64,000 bases of DNA from Pseudarthrobacter sp. C4D7 (GCF_013359725.1 NZ_JABFMW010000023.1:1-64000); one strand, 5' to 3'; counted from the stretch's first letter, positions 16,519-24,748 are shown. The notes: generated from the sequence alone by a model not told the origin. Made by a program: numbers and translations.

Positions 16519-17658
16519 CTACGACGACGTGACGTCCGGACCCAGGGGCCAGCGCAGGATTGCTGCAACGTTGACTCCCTTGGGCAGGACTGGTCCCGGG
16601 ACCAGGAGAACGCGGGCGTCCGTCAGCGCTGCGGCACGAAGCAGTGCCGCGGGCGCGGGGACCTCTCCCAGGACTCCGGCCGGCGTCGTGGGAGCCCCCT
16701 TGGCTGTGGCAATCCACGGCTCGCCGTCGAGGGCCACCAGGGTTTGTTCGGACAACGCGTCATCATCGAAAGCCAGGACGTCTGCCTGTGCCTGCCGGAG
16801 TGCGTGCACCACGGCTTCGATGCCAAGGGCTGCCTGCGGGTTGTCCCGTCCTTCCTGTGCCGCCAGCCTGTCCATGACGTCTTGTTGCTCCTGCGACCAC
16901 AGCTCGGCAACGTGCTTGTTGACCTGGTCCTCCAAATGGGCGCTTTGGGCGCCTGCGGTATGGGTGTGGGAATCCACTTCTGCCACCAAGGACCTGCCAG
17001 CCTCGGAGAGGTTGTCCTTGACCAGGCCACGGGCCCGGATGTCACCCGCGAGCACGATGAGGCGGGCGCCACTGGATCTGGCCACCCGATCGATTTCGGC
17101 TGCCACCTCGTCGGCGTTCCGGCGCCAGACGTCCTCGGTGTGGTGTTGGAAGCGCAGTTCCGACCAGCCTCCGCCGTGGAACTTGTGCACGTGTTCGGAT
17201 TCTCCTGACACGTCCTGCACGGCGGCGGGAAAGCCGGCCCCGGCGCGGTACAGCCGGATTTCCCCGTGTTCACGGCTTACTTCGGCCACAACGTAGGCGA
17301 GGTCTTCCGGCCGGTGCTTCACCAGCGGCAGCAGGTCCGGGATGGGCAGCACCGCGACCCGCTCGGGCAGGGCAACGGGTCCGGGAAGCACCTCGTTGAC
17401 CTCGGTTTCGCCCGCGTGGACCAGGGCGAACCGTGCCACGGGGGAGGGGACGCCGGTTGCGGGCCGGAGCGCCCGTTCCATGGCGTCAATATCGGCGGAG
17501 CCTGCACCCGCTGCTTCCAGCCGGGCACGGGTATTTCCGGCCCTGACATCCCCGGCTTCAAGGGTGTCCACCGTTCCGGTTCCCGCATCCACGTAGGCCG
17601 TGCACCACGGGCCGGAAATGCGGTAAAGACCGGCATATTTATGCAGGCTCGTTGTCAC
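16519..17658 (-). CDS. Vms1/Ankzf1-family peptidyl-tRNA hydrolase-like protein (bacterial eRF1 type)
   Basis: 379 residues. The family cleaves nascent chains from tRNA on stalled ribosomes in eukaryotes; bacterial members are presumed release or rescue factors. The core motif region FHGGGWSELRFQHH corresponds to the GGxxQ-like catalytic loop, with Glu rather than Gln at the central place and Gln further on. An eRF1-like third domain (AQADVLAFDDDALSEQTLVA) follows. I chose the GTG at 17658 (GGAAGG 7 bases upstream). A short ORF with a strong SD ends in a GTGA overlap with this start, so translation may be coupled. Confidence 0.75.
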   Translation of the reverse strand: MTTSLHKYAGLYRISGPWCTAYVDAGTGTVDTLEAGDVRAGNTRARLEAAGAGSADIDAMERALRPATGVPSPVARFALVHAGETEVNEVLPGPVALPERVAVLPIPDLLPLVKHRPEDLAYVVAEVSREHGEIRLYRAGAGFPAAVQDVSGESEHVHKFHGGGWSELRFQHHTEDVWRRNADEVAAEIDRVARSSGARLIVLAGDIRARGLVKDNLSEAGRSLVAEVDSHTHTAGAQSAHLEDQVNKHVAELWSQEQQDVMDRLAAQEGRDNPQAALGIEAVVHALRQAQADVLAFDDDALSEQTLVALDGEPWIATAKGAPTTPAGVLGEVPAPAALLRAAALTDARVLLVPGPVLPKGVNVAAILRWPLGPDVTSS

Positions 17659-17711
17659 TTTCCGTCCTTCCCGGCGCATGCGGATGACCTGGAATTTCCC
17701 TGTTCCGCCAT
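17655..17711 (-). CDS. Possible 18-residue leader peptide ahead of the Vms1-like gene
   Basis: ATG at 17711 with a strong SD (AAGGAG, 6-base spacing). The 18 codons encode MAEQGNSRSSACAGKDGK, and the stop TGA overlaps the GTG of the Vms1-like gene (GTGA). It is in a different frame from the downstream gene. It could couple translation or be a regulatory uORF; it could also be chance. No homologue is known to me. Confidence 0.35.
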   Translation of the reverse strand: MAEQGNSRSSACAGKDGK

Positions 17712-17817
17712 GACGATCTCCTTCGCCCGTGGCTTACCGCCACAGGTCTGTTGGTTCGTCTTTTCACGGTAGCGGGCGGAAAGATGCCCATGAAGGGCCT
17801 TCCGGCCCGTTTGCCGG

Positions 17818-18156
17818 TCAGGCGCGGCAGGCGTCCTGCAGGGCCCGGACGGAGTCTGTTGGCACCTGGTCACCGGCGTCCGCAATTTGGCCCAGCGGCG
17901 TCGTGATTTCGGCAGGAACGCCTGCGGTCCGCGCTGCCGAGACCAGCCCGGCCAGTGCCTGACGGTCCTCGACGCTGACCAGGCCGTCCTGGACCACGTC
18001 GCAGATTTGGCGGTTGACCTCCTGGGCGGCGGCGGAGGCTGCCTTGGAAGCAGCATCGCTGGCCGCGGTGCCTGCGGCCTCCCCCACGGCGCCGCACCCC
18101 GTCAAGAGCAGGGCGGCGGCGAGGGCAGTGGCGGGGACGGCGGCACGAAGTGTCAT
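17818..18156 (-). CDS. Putative lipoprotein
   Basis: 112 residues. A signal peptide with lipobox LTGC (Cys about residue 21) should be lipidated and anchored outside the membrane. The rest is a small Ala-rich helical domain with two further Cys (QICDVVQ and ALQDACRA) that could form a disulfide. No family was recognised. It sits alone between the Vms1-like and alditol oxidase genes on the same strand. Confidence 0.7.
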   Translation of the reverse strand: MTLRAAVPATALAAALLLTGCGAVGEAAGTAASDAASKAASAAAQEVNRQICDVVQDGLVSVEDRQALAGLVSAARTAGVPAEITTPLGQIADAGDQVPTDSVRALQDACRA

Positions 18157-18178
18157 GCCTCCAGCCTACCGGCGGCTC

Positions 18179-19429
18179 TTACCGGCGGGCAGGCACGCCC
18201 AGGATGCTGTCCAACAGTGCATTGCGGAATTTGCCCTGGGGATCATGGCCGGCGGCAAAGGCCCGGAAATCGTTAAAGCGCGGGTACAACGCTTCCCAGT
18301 CATAGCCGTCCGGCGTGAACAGCTTTCCCCAGTGCGGCCGCGCACCGAAGGGCCGCAGGGCTTCCTCGAGGACCGGCAGGAAAGCCTCCACCTCAGCCTG
18401 CAGCGGCTTCCAGGTGAAGTGCAGGGCAACGCTCTGCCGGCGGTGGAACGGGCTGAGCCAGAACTCGTCCGCGGCGCCGGTGCGCACCTCCGAGACGAAC
18501 AGCAGCGGTGCAAGGTCCGCGGCCAGCGCGCGGACGGCCTGGAGGGCGGCGGGGCCGTGCTCCAGGGGAAGAATGAATTCGCTCTGGAGTTCGTCCCCAT
18601 TGCTGGGGGTGAACTCGTGCCGGAAGTGCGGCAGCCGGTCCAGCCACAGCCCGGGTTCATCCATCTGCGCAGTGCAGTTCTCCGCCGACATGTCCGGCAG
18701 GGGGTGGCGGGGACGCAGTGCGGGGGTCGCCCCGAACAGGTTTTGGAGCGGCGCCTCCCCATCGAGCGCTTTGAGCCAGACCTGGTTGATGCTGTTTCCG
18801 GTGTAGTCGGTAAAGAGGCTGACGCTGTAGGCGCTGGAGACGATGGTGGAAAAATCTGACAGTGCGGTGTCCCATGGCAGGTCCTCCAGGACTCTCTGCC
18901 GCATCCTGAAGCTGGGCCGCACTGCCAGCTCCAAGCCGGTGACAATGCCCAGCGCCCCAATGCCCACCACGCTGGCCAGGAACTCGTCGCCATCGTCACG
19001 GGTCAGCCGGACCTGCTCTCCGGAAGCGCGGACCAGGTCGATCGATTCCACGGCGCCGGCCAGGGAGGGGTTGTCCACGCCTGAGCCGTGCGTGCCGGTC
19101 TGTACCGCGCCTGCCACCGAGATGTGCGGCAGCGAGGCAAGGTTGTGGATGGCCACGCCGGAGTCCTCAAGGGTCCGGCAGAGTGCCCCGTAACTCACGC
19201 CGCCGCTGACGCGTACTGTTCCTCGGCCGGCATCCACCTCCACCTGCTGTGGCAGGGCATCAAGCAGCACGTGGACGCCGTCCGTGTCCCCCACGCGGTT
19301 GAAGGAGTGGCGGGACCCCAGGGCCTTGATCCGCGGCGCGGCGGCCACGATGGAGGCCAGCTCCTCGACGGATTCCGGCCGCCTGACATCCGCGGAGGAG
19401 TATTCGAGGTTTCCTGCCCAGTTCTTCAT
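18179..19429 (-). CDS. Alditol (xylitol/sorbitol) oxidase, AldO-like
   Basis: FAD-linked oxidation of a terminal alditol hydroxyl to an aldose with H2O2 release. 416 residues, matching Streptomyces AldO (about 418) along the whole length: KNWAGNLEYSSADV, the FAD-binding PCMH segment KALGSRHSFN, NLASLPHISVAGAVQTGTHG with the His that carries covalent FAD in AldO, then EFTPSNGDELQSEF and GARPHWGKLF. I took the ATG at 19429 because the family begins there. A LacI-type palindrome lies 36 bases upstream, so sugar-alcohol control is likely; the regulator gene is not adjacent. Confidence 0.87.
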   Translation of the reverse strand: MKNWAGNLEYSSADVRRPESVEELASIVAAAPRIKALGSRHSFNRVGDTDGVHVLLDALPQQVEVDAGRGTVRVSGGVSYGALCRTLEDSGVAIHNLASLPHISVAGAVQTGTHGSGVDNPSLAGAVESIDLVRASGEQVRLTRDDGDEFLASVVGIGALGIVTGLELAVRPSFRMRQRVLEDLPWDTALSDFSTIVSSAYSVSLFTDYTGNSINQVWLKALDGEAPLQNLFGATPALRPRHPLPDMSAENCTAQMDEPGLWLDRLPHFRHEFTPSNGDELQSEFILPLEHGPAALQAVRALAADLAPLLFVSEVRTGAADEFWLSPFHRRQSVALHFTWKPLQAEVEAFLPVLEEALRPFGARPHWGKLFTPDGYDWEALYPRFNDFRAFAAGHDPQGKFRNALLDSILGVPARR

Positions 19430-19464
19430 CGAGTGGCTTTCGCTTGGCGGTGGTTTCATCCCAC

Positions 19465-19478
19465 TGTCAGCGCTAACA
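19465..19478. promoter_or_regulatory. LacI-type palindrome before the alditol oxidase gene
   Basis: TGTCAGCGCTAACA, a 14-bp inverted repeat with one mismatch and a central CG, typical of LacI-family operators. A TTGACA sequence lies just upstream on the minus strand (19492-19487), but no good -10 follows. Confidence 0.5.
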
Positions 19479-19587
19479 ATCCCGGCTGTCAAGGTGCTTC
19501 CGCTGGGTGGGCGGGATGCTCCGGGGCCTGGTTTCCCGTCCCCCGGCCGCGCAAGACCAGCCGGGGGGACGGGACCCTGAAGGTCGT

Positions 19588-21363
19588 TCAGGCTGGTTCC
19601 GCGCCGTTGGCGGGCGGCGTGGTGCGGGGCGGCGGCACGCGTCGCTTACCGGTGGCTTCGAAGGCGGCAGCAAGCTGGAGCAAGGCAGCGTCGGAGTATG
19701 CCCTGCCGGCAATGGTGAGTCCCACCGGCATCGCAATGTCCGCAGCGATGCCCATGGGCACCGTGACAGTGGGGATGCCCAGGTGCCGGGGGACCAGGTT
19801 GCCGTTAGACACCCACACGCCGTTGCGCCAGGCGAGGTCCGCTGAGCGCGGGTTGGTGTCCGCGTCCGCCGGAGCCACATCGGCGGCGGCCGGGAACACC
19901 ACGGCGTCCAGGCCCAGGCGGTCCATCCAGTCCTCCAGGTCCACCCGGCGGGTTTCCTCCAGTCCCTCCAGGCCTTCGGGCAGGTGCGGGATGTCGGCCA
20001 GGGCGGGCGCACCGTGCTCCCGGATCCATTCCGGGTAGTCCGCGATATCGTCGTCGAAGCCGTCGTAGCGGTCCGGCAGCGCGCCGTCCGGGGCGGGGAA
20101 GATGGTTGCGCCGTCCACATCGGCCAGGCGGTTCAGCTGCGGGTCGCCGTTGGCGGCGAGGAAGTCATTCCATGCCCAGGCGGACAGATCCACGATTTCC
20201 CGGCGGAGGTATTCCGGACCCACCAGCCCGCGGGTGGCGATGGTGGGTGCGCCGGGCCGGTCGCCTTCGTAGTTGGAGACTACGGGGAAGTCCACGGCCA
20301 CCACCTCGGCGCCTGCGGCTTCCAGGTCGCGGCGGGCCGCGTTCCACAGCTCAAGGATGGATGCGCGGGTTTCAATCCGCTGCCCGGTGGGGCCACCGAT
20401 GCCTGGCGCCCGCGCAGTGCCGGCCTCCGGGTCCGCATTGATGTACATCCGGGGCACGCCCAGACGCTTCCCTGCGAGCAGGCCGGCCGCCGCGGTGGCG
20501 TCCGGGACGCCGAGGCTGGGGTACGACGACGGCCGGACAGCGGATGCCTTGGGTACCGGGATCCAGGGCTGGACGCGCCAGAAATCGCCGCGCGGGTTGG
20601 CGTCGTCCGCCACCACCACGTCCAGGACCTCCAGCAGGTCAGCCATGGTGCGGGCATGGGGGACCACCACGTCCATGGTGGGGACCAGCGGCCAGTTGCC
20701 GCGCACGGAGATGACACCGCGGGACGGCGTGTAGGCGCACAAGGCATTATTCGATGCCGGCGCCCGGCCTGAGGACCAGGTTTCCTCCGCCAGCCCGAAC
20801 GCCGCGAAACTGGCGGCGGTTGCGGTGCCGGAGCCATTCGAGGATCCGGAGGCGAAAGCTGCGGTAAGGAAGTCTGCGTTGTAAGGGCTCTCCGCACGGC
20901 CGTATACCCCGCGCTGCATACCTCCATTGGCCATGGGAGGCATGTTGGTCAGGCCGATCAGGATGGCGCCGCCGGACCGCAGGCGCTCGATGGTGAAGGC
21001 ATCGTGCCGGGCCACCAGGTCCTTGAAGGCCGGGGATCCGGCGGCCACGGTGAGGCCCTTGACCTGGTAACTGTCTTTCGCGGTGTACGGGATGCCGTCC
21101 AGGGGGCCGAGCGTGTGCCCGGCCGCACGCCGGCGGTCCGATTCCTGTGCCTCGGCAATGGCGTCCGGGTTCATGACGACCATTGAGTTCAAGCATATTC
21201 CTAATGAGTCATATTTCTCGATACGCGCCAGGTAGAGGCGGACCAGGTCCTCGCTGCTGACCTCACCCGCCGCAAGGGCTGCGCGGAGCCGGCTGATGCC
21301 GGCTTCCACCACATCGAAGGTTCCCGTCCCGGCCGAATGATGAGTGGCCTGCGCCTGCTTCAT
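19588..21363 (-). CDS. Amidase-signature family hydrolase coupled to agmatine deiminase
   Basis: 591 residues. The amidase-signature triad region is visible: Lys96 in PYTAKDSYQ, the Ser/Gly loop ASGSSNGSGT (about 171-180) and the nucleophile segment ETWSSGRAPAS (about 194-204). It is longer than most amidases because of the C-terminal third. Its ATG overlaps the agmatine deiminase stop (ATGA), so the two are coupled. By position it should act on the deiminase product: hydrolysis of N-carbamoylputrescine to putrescine would replace the usual nitrilase-family AguB. This role is inference; a general amidase is the alternative. Confidence 0.8.
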   Translation of the reverse strand: MKQAQATHHSAGTGTFDVVEAGISRLRAALAAGEVSSEDLVRLYLARIEKYDSLGICLNSMVVMNPDAIAEAQESDRRRAAGHTLGPLDGIPYTAKDSYQVKGLTVAAGSPAFKDLVARHDAFTIERLRSGGAILIGLTNMPPMANGGMQRGVYGRAESPYNADFLTAAFASGSSNGSGTATAASFAAFGLAEETWSSGRAPASNNALCAYTPSRGVISVRGNWPLVPTMDVVVPHARTMADLLEVLDVVVADDANPRGDFWRVQPWIPVPKASAVRPSSYPSLGVPDATAAAGLLAGKRLGVPRMYINADPEAGTARAPGIGGPTGQRIETRASILELWNAARRDLEAAGAEVVAVDFPVVSNYEGDRPGAPTIATRGLVGPEYLRREIVDLSAWAWNDFLAANGDPQLNRLADVDGATIFPAPDGALPDRYDGFDDDIADYPEWIREHGAPALADIPHLPEGLEGLEETRRVDLEDWMDRLGLDAVVFPAAADVAPADADTNPRSADLAWRNGVWVSNGNLVPRHLGIPTVTVPMGIAADIAMPVGLTIAGRAYSDAALLQLAAAFEATGKRRVPPPRTTPPANGAEPA

Positions 21364-22463
21364 GCTGCATCGCCTTCGCGCCGGGCCGGCTGCTGCTGGG
21401 TGATGCAGTGGATGCCGCCGCCAAAGGCGAAGATGTCCCGGGCATCCACCAGTTCCACGGTGCGGCCGGGGTAGGCACGTTCCAGGATTCCGGCAGCGAT
21501 GGCGTCGTTGGGGTCGTTGAACCCGCAGAGCACCACCACGTTGTTGGCCACGTAGTGGTTGATGTAGGACCAGTCCACCCAGTCCTCATCGTCCCGGAGA
21601 GTGGTGGGGGCGGGTACGTCGATGATGCGCAGCGGCCGTCCCTGGGCGTCCAGCTGGCCGGCCAGGACTTCCTTCAGCTGCGCATAGACGGCATGGTCGG
21701 GGTGCGCAGGGTCGTCCTGCCGGTGGAGCAGGATGGTTCCCGTGCCTGCGAAGACCGCCACGATGTCCACATGGCCGCGGGTACCGAACTCGCTGTAGTC
21801 CCGGGTGAGGCCCCGCGGAAGCCAGATGGCCTTGGTGGTGCCCAGTGCTGCATGGACTGCCGCCTCGACGGATTCCTTCGTGGCGCCGGGATTGCGGCCG
21901 GGATCGAGCTGGACCGTTTCGGTGAGCAGCACGGTGCCTTCGCCATCCACGTGGAAGCCGCCGCCCTCGTTGACCAGGGAACCCGGCCGGACCGGCACGT
22001 CGATGGTGGCCGCCACGTTCCGGGCCACGTCCTGGTCCTTGGCCCACTCAGCCCATTCCTGCGCACCCCAGCCGTTGAAGATCCAGTCGACTGCTGCCAG
22101 TGAGCCGTCGGCAGCGTGGACGAACGAGGGGCCGCTGTCCCGCAGCCAGGCGTCATCCAGAGGAACTTCCAGGACGTCGACGTCCTGGCCGAGCCATTCC
22201 CGTGCGGCGGTGGCGTCCCGCGGATCGGCGATGACCGTGACGGGCTCGTAGCGGGCGATGGTCCGGGCCACCCTGCTCCAGGCTGCCCGTGCGCGGTCCA
22301 GGGTGGGGCTTCCCAGCGGGCCGAAGGTGTCATTGGGCGGCGGGAAGGCCATCCAGGTGCGCTGGTGCGCTTCCCACTCAGCGGGCATGTGGGTGGTGGT
22401 GCCGGTTAGAGCGTGGTCAGGGGCAGCGGAGCCCTTGACAGCGGTCGAATAAATGAATGCCAT
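21360..22463 (-). CDS. aguA: Agmatine deiminase (agmatine iminohydrolase)
   Basis: Converts agmatine to N-carbamoylputrescine and ammonia. Up to 367 residues of the guanidino-group-modifying fold, with all catalytic features: MPAEWEAHQRTWMAFPP near the N-terminus, LRDSGPSF, NEGGGFHVDGEG, GTRGHVDIVA (His) and the nucleophile Cys353 in GGGIHCITQQQP. Start choice: the ATG at 22463 coincides with the predicted transcription start, so it may be leaderless; the ATG at 22388, where family similarity begins, has no SD. The gene overlaps the amidase gene and lies under a TetR-type operator. Confidence 0.9.
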   Translation of the reverse strand: MAFIYSTAVKGSAAPDHALTGTTTHMPAEWEAHQRTWMAFPPPNDTFGPLGSPTLDRARAAWSRVARTIARYEPVTVIADPRDATAAREWLGQDVDVLEVPLDDAWLRDSGPSFVHAADGSLAAVDWIFNGWGAQEWAEWAKDQDVARNVAATIDVPVRPGSLVNEGGGFHVDGEGTVLLTETVQLDPGRNPGATKESVEAAVHAALGTTKAIWLPRGLTRDYSEFGTRGHVDIVAVFAGTGTILLHRQDDPAHPDHAVYAQLKEVLAGQLDAQGRPLRIIDVPAPTTLRDDEDWVDWSYINHYVANNVVVLCGFNDPNDAIAAGILERAYPGRTVELVDARDIFAFGGGIHCITQQQPARREGDAA

Positions 22464-22472
22464 TCATTTATT
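22448..22472. promoter_or_regulatory. TetR operator, second copy, over the aguA start
   Basis: Perfect 12+1+12 palindrome with half-sites AATAAATGAA and TTCATTTATT. It agrees with the amine oxidase operator at 21 of 25 positions and covers the transcription start and the first ATG of aguA. Confidence 0.8.
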
Positions 22473-22498
22473 ATGGGGACGGCGTTGGCCACGCGCAA
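22470..22498 (-). promoter_or_regulatory. Promoter of the aguA-amidase operon
   Basis: On the minus strand TTGCGC (22498-22493), a 17-base spacer and CATAAT (22475-22470). The expected start of transcription falls at about 22463, the A of the first in-frame ATG. The -10 box touches the edge of the TetR palindrome. Confidence 0.55.
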
Positions 22499-22505
22499 GG
22501 GTGTT

Positions 22506-23222
22506 TCAGGCTTTGCCCGCATCCGTTCTGTCAACAGCCGCCAGAATCGCCCTGCCTAGTTCCTTTGGCCTGGTGAACTGCGGCCAGTGCCCGGTGGGCA
22601 GGTCGATGTACTCCACATCATGGACCTGGACCAGTTCGGCGACGAAGGGGTGCCCGGCGTCGATCCATTCCCGGATCAAGGCAGCTGGCAGTTCGCAGGC
22701 GATCACGGTGGCGGGGACGTCGTAGCGGCGTTCGTCATGCAGGTGCTGCCTGCCGTACGCCACGCCCTTGGGTTCCGGAATGGCGCGGGCGCGGAAGTCC
22801 CGGCGAAGCCCGTCATCGAGATCCACCAGGTCGGCATCCTCGAAGCTGTCCCACGCCGGCAACGGCACCTCGTCCCCAACGGCCGGCAGCGCATCATTGA
22901 TCGACTCGCCTTCTCCGAGCGGACCGCTGTCCACGTAGATGGCACGTTCCACCTTGTCCGGACGCGCATCCACGGCGCCGTGGATGATGGCGCCGCCTCC
23001 GGAGTGGCCCACCAGCACCGCTTTGCCGGGCAGGGTGTCCAGGACGTCCACCACCGCATCGATGTGGTCCTGGAGATCGATTCCCGCCCGGTGTGCGTCC
23101 GCGGACTCCTTTCCGGGAAGGGTGAGGGGATGGGGGCGGTGCCCCGCCGCTTCCAGTGCAGGGGTCACCGCCGCCCAGGATGAGGCGTCCAGCCAGAAAC
23201 CGGGAACCAGGATGATGTCCAT
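22506..23222 (-). CDS. Alpha/beta hydrolase
   Basis: 238 residues of the single-domain alpha/beta hydrolase fold: an oxyanion-hole strand ILVPGFWLDASSW, the nucleophile elbow GHSGGG (Ser about 72), and a late His in LPTGHWPQF. A cap region rich in Asp/Leu lies between. Substrates of this group are esters or lactones, but none can be named. It ends 8 bases before the aguA promoter on the same strand and is probably a separate unit. No signal peptide. Confidence 0.85.
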   Translation of the reverse strand: MDIILVPGFWLDASSWAAVTPALEAAGHRPHPLTLPGKESADAHRAGIDLQDHIDAVVDVLDTLPGKAVLVGHSGGGAIIHGAVDARPDKVERAIYVDSGPLGEGESINDALPAVGDEVPLPAWDSFEDADLVDLDDGLRRDFRARAIPEPKGVAYGRQHLHDERRYDVPATVIACELPAALIREWIDAGHPFVAELVQVHDVEYIDLPTGHWPQFTRPKELGRAILAAVDRTDAGKA

Positions 23223-23268
23223 GACCGAACCCTACTCCCGGCCCCCGACGCGGGAATACGGTTCCCCC

Positions 23269-24438
23269 TTACCGCTTTCGGTTCCGGTCCTTGCCTGCGC
23301 CCCCACGCTCGGATGCCTGCCGCTCCGCCCACCGCTGCGATTTTCCGGCGGTGATCACCTTCTGGTGCCACTCGCGGTAGTACGCACGCTGTGCTGCCAC
23401 ATCCGAGCGCCGCGCCAGCGCCGCGAGCTCCCGCTGCATCTTCTGGTAGGAGTTCCAGCGGCGCTGCGTCAACACGCCGTCGTCAATGGCTTTGCGGACG
23501 GCGCAGCCCGGTTCGGTGCCATGCCCGCAGTCGCCGAAGCGGCACCGATCCGCAAGCTCCTCCACATCACCGAACATCTCGCCCATGCCCTCACCGGCGT
23601 CGAACAGCCCGAAGCCGCGGACACCGGGAGTGTCCATGAGGACCGTGCCGTCGGCCAGCGGGACGAGTTCCCTGGACGTGGTGGTGTGTTTGCCCTTGAA
23701 ATCCCCGGACCGGACTTCACCTGTCTGCCGGACCTCCCGGCCCACCAGGGCATTGATCAGGGTGGATTTTCCTGCGCCGGAGGGACCCAGCAGCACGATG
23801 GTGCCCCCGGCCGGGATGTGCGCCATCAACGCGTCGATTCCATCCCCGCTTTCCGCGGACGTGGTGACCACGTCCACGCCGGCCGCCTGCAGCATGACTT
23901 TTCCGACGACGTCATCGGCACCATGCGAAAGATCGGCCTTGGTGATGATCACCAGAGGGGTGGCGCCGGAGTCCCACGCGGCAACAAGGGTGCGTTCGAG
24001 CCTGTTGTGCGTGAGCGGCCGGTCCACGGGGACCACAACCCCCACGGTGTCCATGTTTGCGGCCAGGACCTGCTCAGCGGACGAGTCCTCAAACGCGCGT
24101 TTGCGGCTGAGTTCCGAGCGGCGGGGAAGGACTGCCAGGATCTGCCGGTCACCGGCCCGGTTGGGGCCGATCCAGACCCAGTCGCCCGTGACGGCCGGCT
24201 GTCCGGACAGCGGATACGACAGGTGGAGCAGGCCGTCCCCGACGGCGACCAGGAGCAGGGTGCGGTCCACGCGGACCACCCGTCCCGGTCCCGTGGCGCC
24301 GGGGCAGGGGTGCTGGTCGAAATGGCGGGCGACGGCCGCGGTGTACCCGTAAACAGCGGGGCCGTCGGGCGTTTGCCGGGTGGTGCTCGGGGTGGTGCCA
24401 GGGGTGTTGTCCAGCGGGTTGGCTGAAAAATTGTGCAC
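23269..24438 (-). CDS. rsgA: Ribosome small subunit-dependent GTPase RsgA
   Basis: Late 30S-assembly GTPase. 389 residues: an OB-fold N-terminal part, a circularly permuted GTPase with the order G4 (TKAD), G1 (GPSGAGKSTLINAL), G3 (DTPGVRGFG), and a C-terminal zinc site CRFGDCGHGTEPGC (Cys-x5-Cys-x-His-x5-Cys pattern). I chose the GTG at 24438 with AAGGAAA 6 bases upstream; the frame is open further up without similarity. The C-terminus is basic. A small ORF with a strong SD and a hairpin lie in the leader. Confidence 0.93.
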   Translation of the reverse strand: MHNFSANPLDNTPGTTPSTTRQTPDGPAVYGYTAAVARHFDQHPCPGATGPGRVVRVDRTLLLVAVGDGLLHLSYPLSGQPAVTGDWVWIGPNRAGDRQILAVLPRRSELSRKRAFEDSSAEQVLAANMDTVGVVVPVDRPLTHNRLERTLVAAWDSGATPLVIITKADLSHGADDVVGKVMLQAAGVDVVTTSAESGDGIDALMAHIPAGGTIVLLGPSGAGKSTLINALVGREVRQTGEVRSGDFKGKHTTTSRELVPLADGTVLMDTPGVRGFGLFDAGEGMGEMFGDVEELADRCRFGDCGHGTEPGCAVRKAIDDGVLTQRRWNSYQKMQRELAALARRSDVAAQRAYYREWHQKVITAGKSQRWAERQASERGGAGKDRNRKR

Positions 24439-24497
24439 GATGGTTTCCTTGCGGCTTTCCCGGTGCGGCAGCCGTGCTGCGGACGAAACGCTGCCGT

Positions 24498-24578
24498 TCA
24501 GGCCAGGCGGGCGCAACCGGGACGGATGGTTGATGTGGTGGATGCGGTGCGCTCGGGGCGCGCGGCAACTGCAGTCAT
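24498..24578 (-). CDS. Possible 26-residue uORF in the rsgA leader
   Basis: ATG at 24578 with GGAGGTGG 5 bases upstream, better than the SD of rsgA itself. The frame starts MTAVAARPERTAS and ends GCARLA, 59 bases before rsgA. No homologue is recognised. It is plausible as a leader peptide; chance is possible in this GC-rich sequence. Confidence 0.3.
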   Translation of the reverse strand: MTAVAARPERTASTTSTIRPGCARLA

Positions 24579-24615
24579 CAAAACCACCTCCAATCCCTCG
24601 CGGGTTCACCGTCCT

Positions 24616-24633
24616 CCTGCCGGGAACGGCAGG
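24616..24633. promoter_or_regulatory. Hairpin in the rsgA 5' leader
   Basis: CCTGCCG and CGGCAGG form a 7-bp stem with a 4-base loop, 38 bases upstream of the small uORF. A TAGAGT box further upstream on the minus strand could be the -10. The rest of the 310-base gap up to the next gene shows nothing I can name. Confidence 0.35.
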
Positions 24634-24748
24634 CTGTGAACGGGACCCACTCTAGCGCCCGCCGCCGTCGGGGGCTATGGGCCGGTGGAAAAAGGTGGGA
24701 CGCGGATCTTCCTGGATCCGTGCCCCGTCACCACCGGATCACGGCTGG

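Noticed and set aside
19487..19492. TTGACA on the minus strand considered as a full promoter of the alditol oxidase gene
   Set aside because: No acceptable -10 box lies 16-18 bases downstream, so only the operator is listed.
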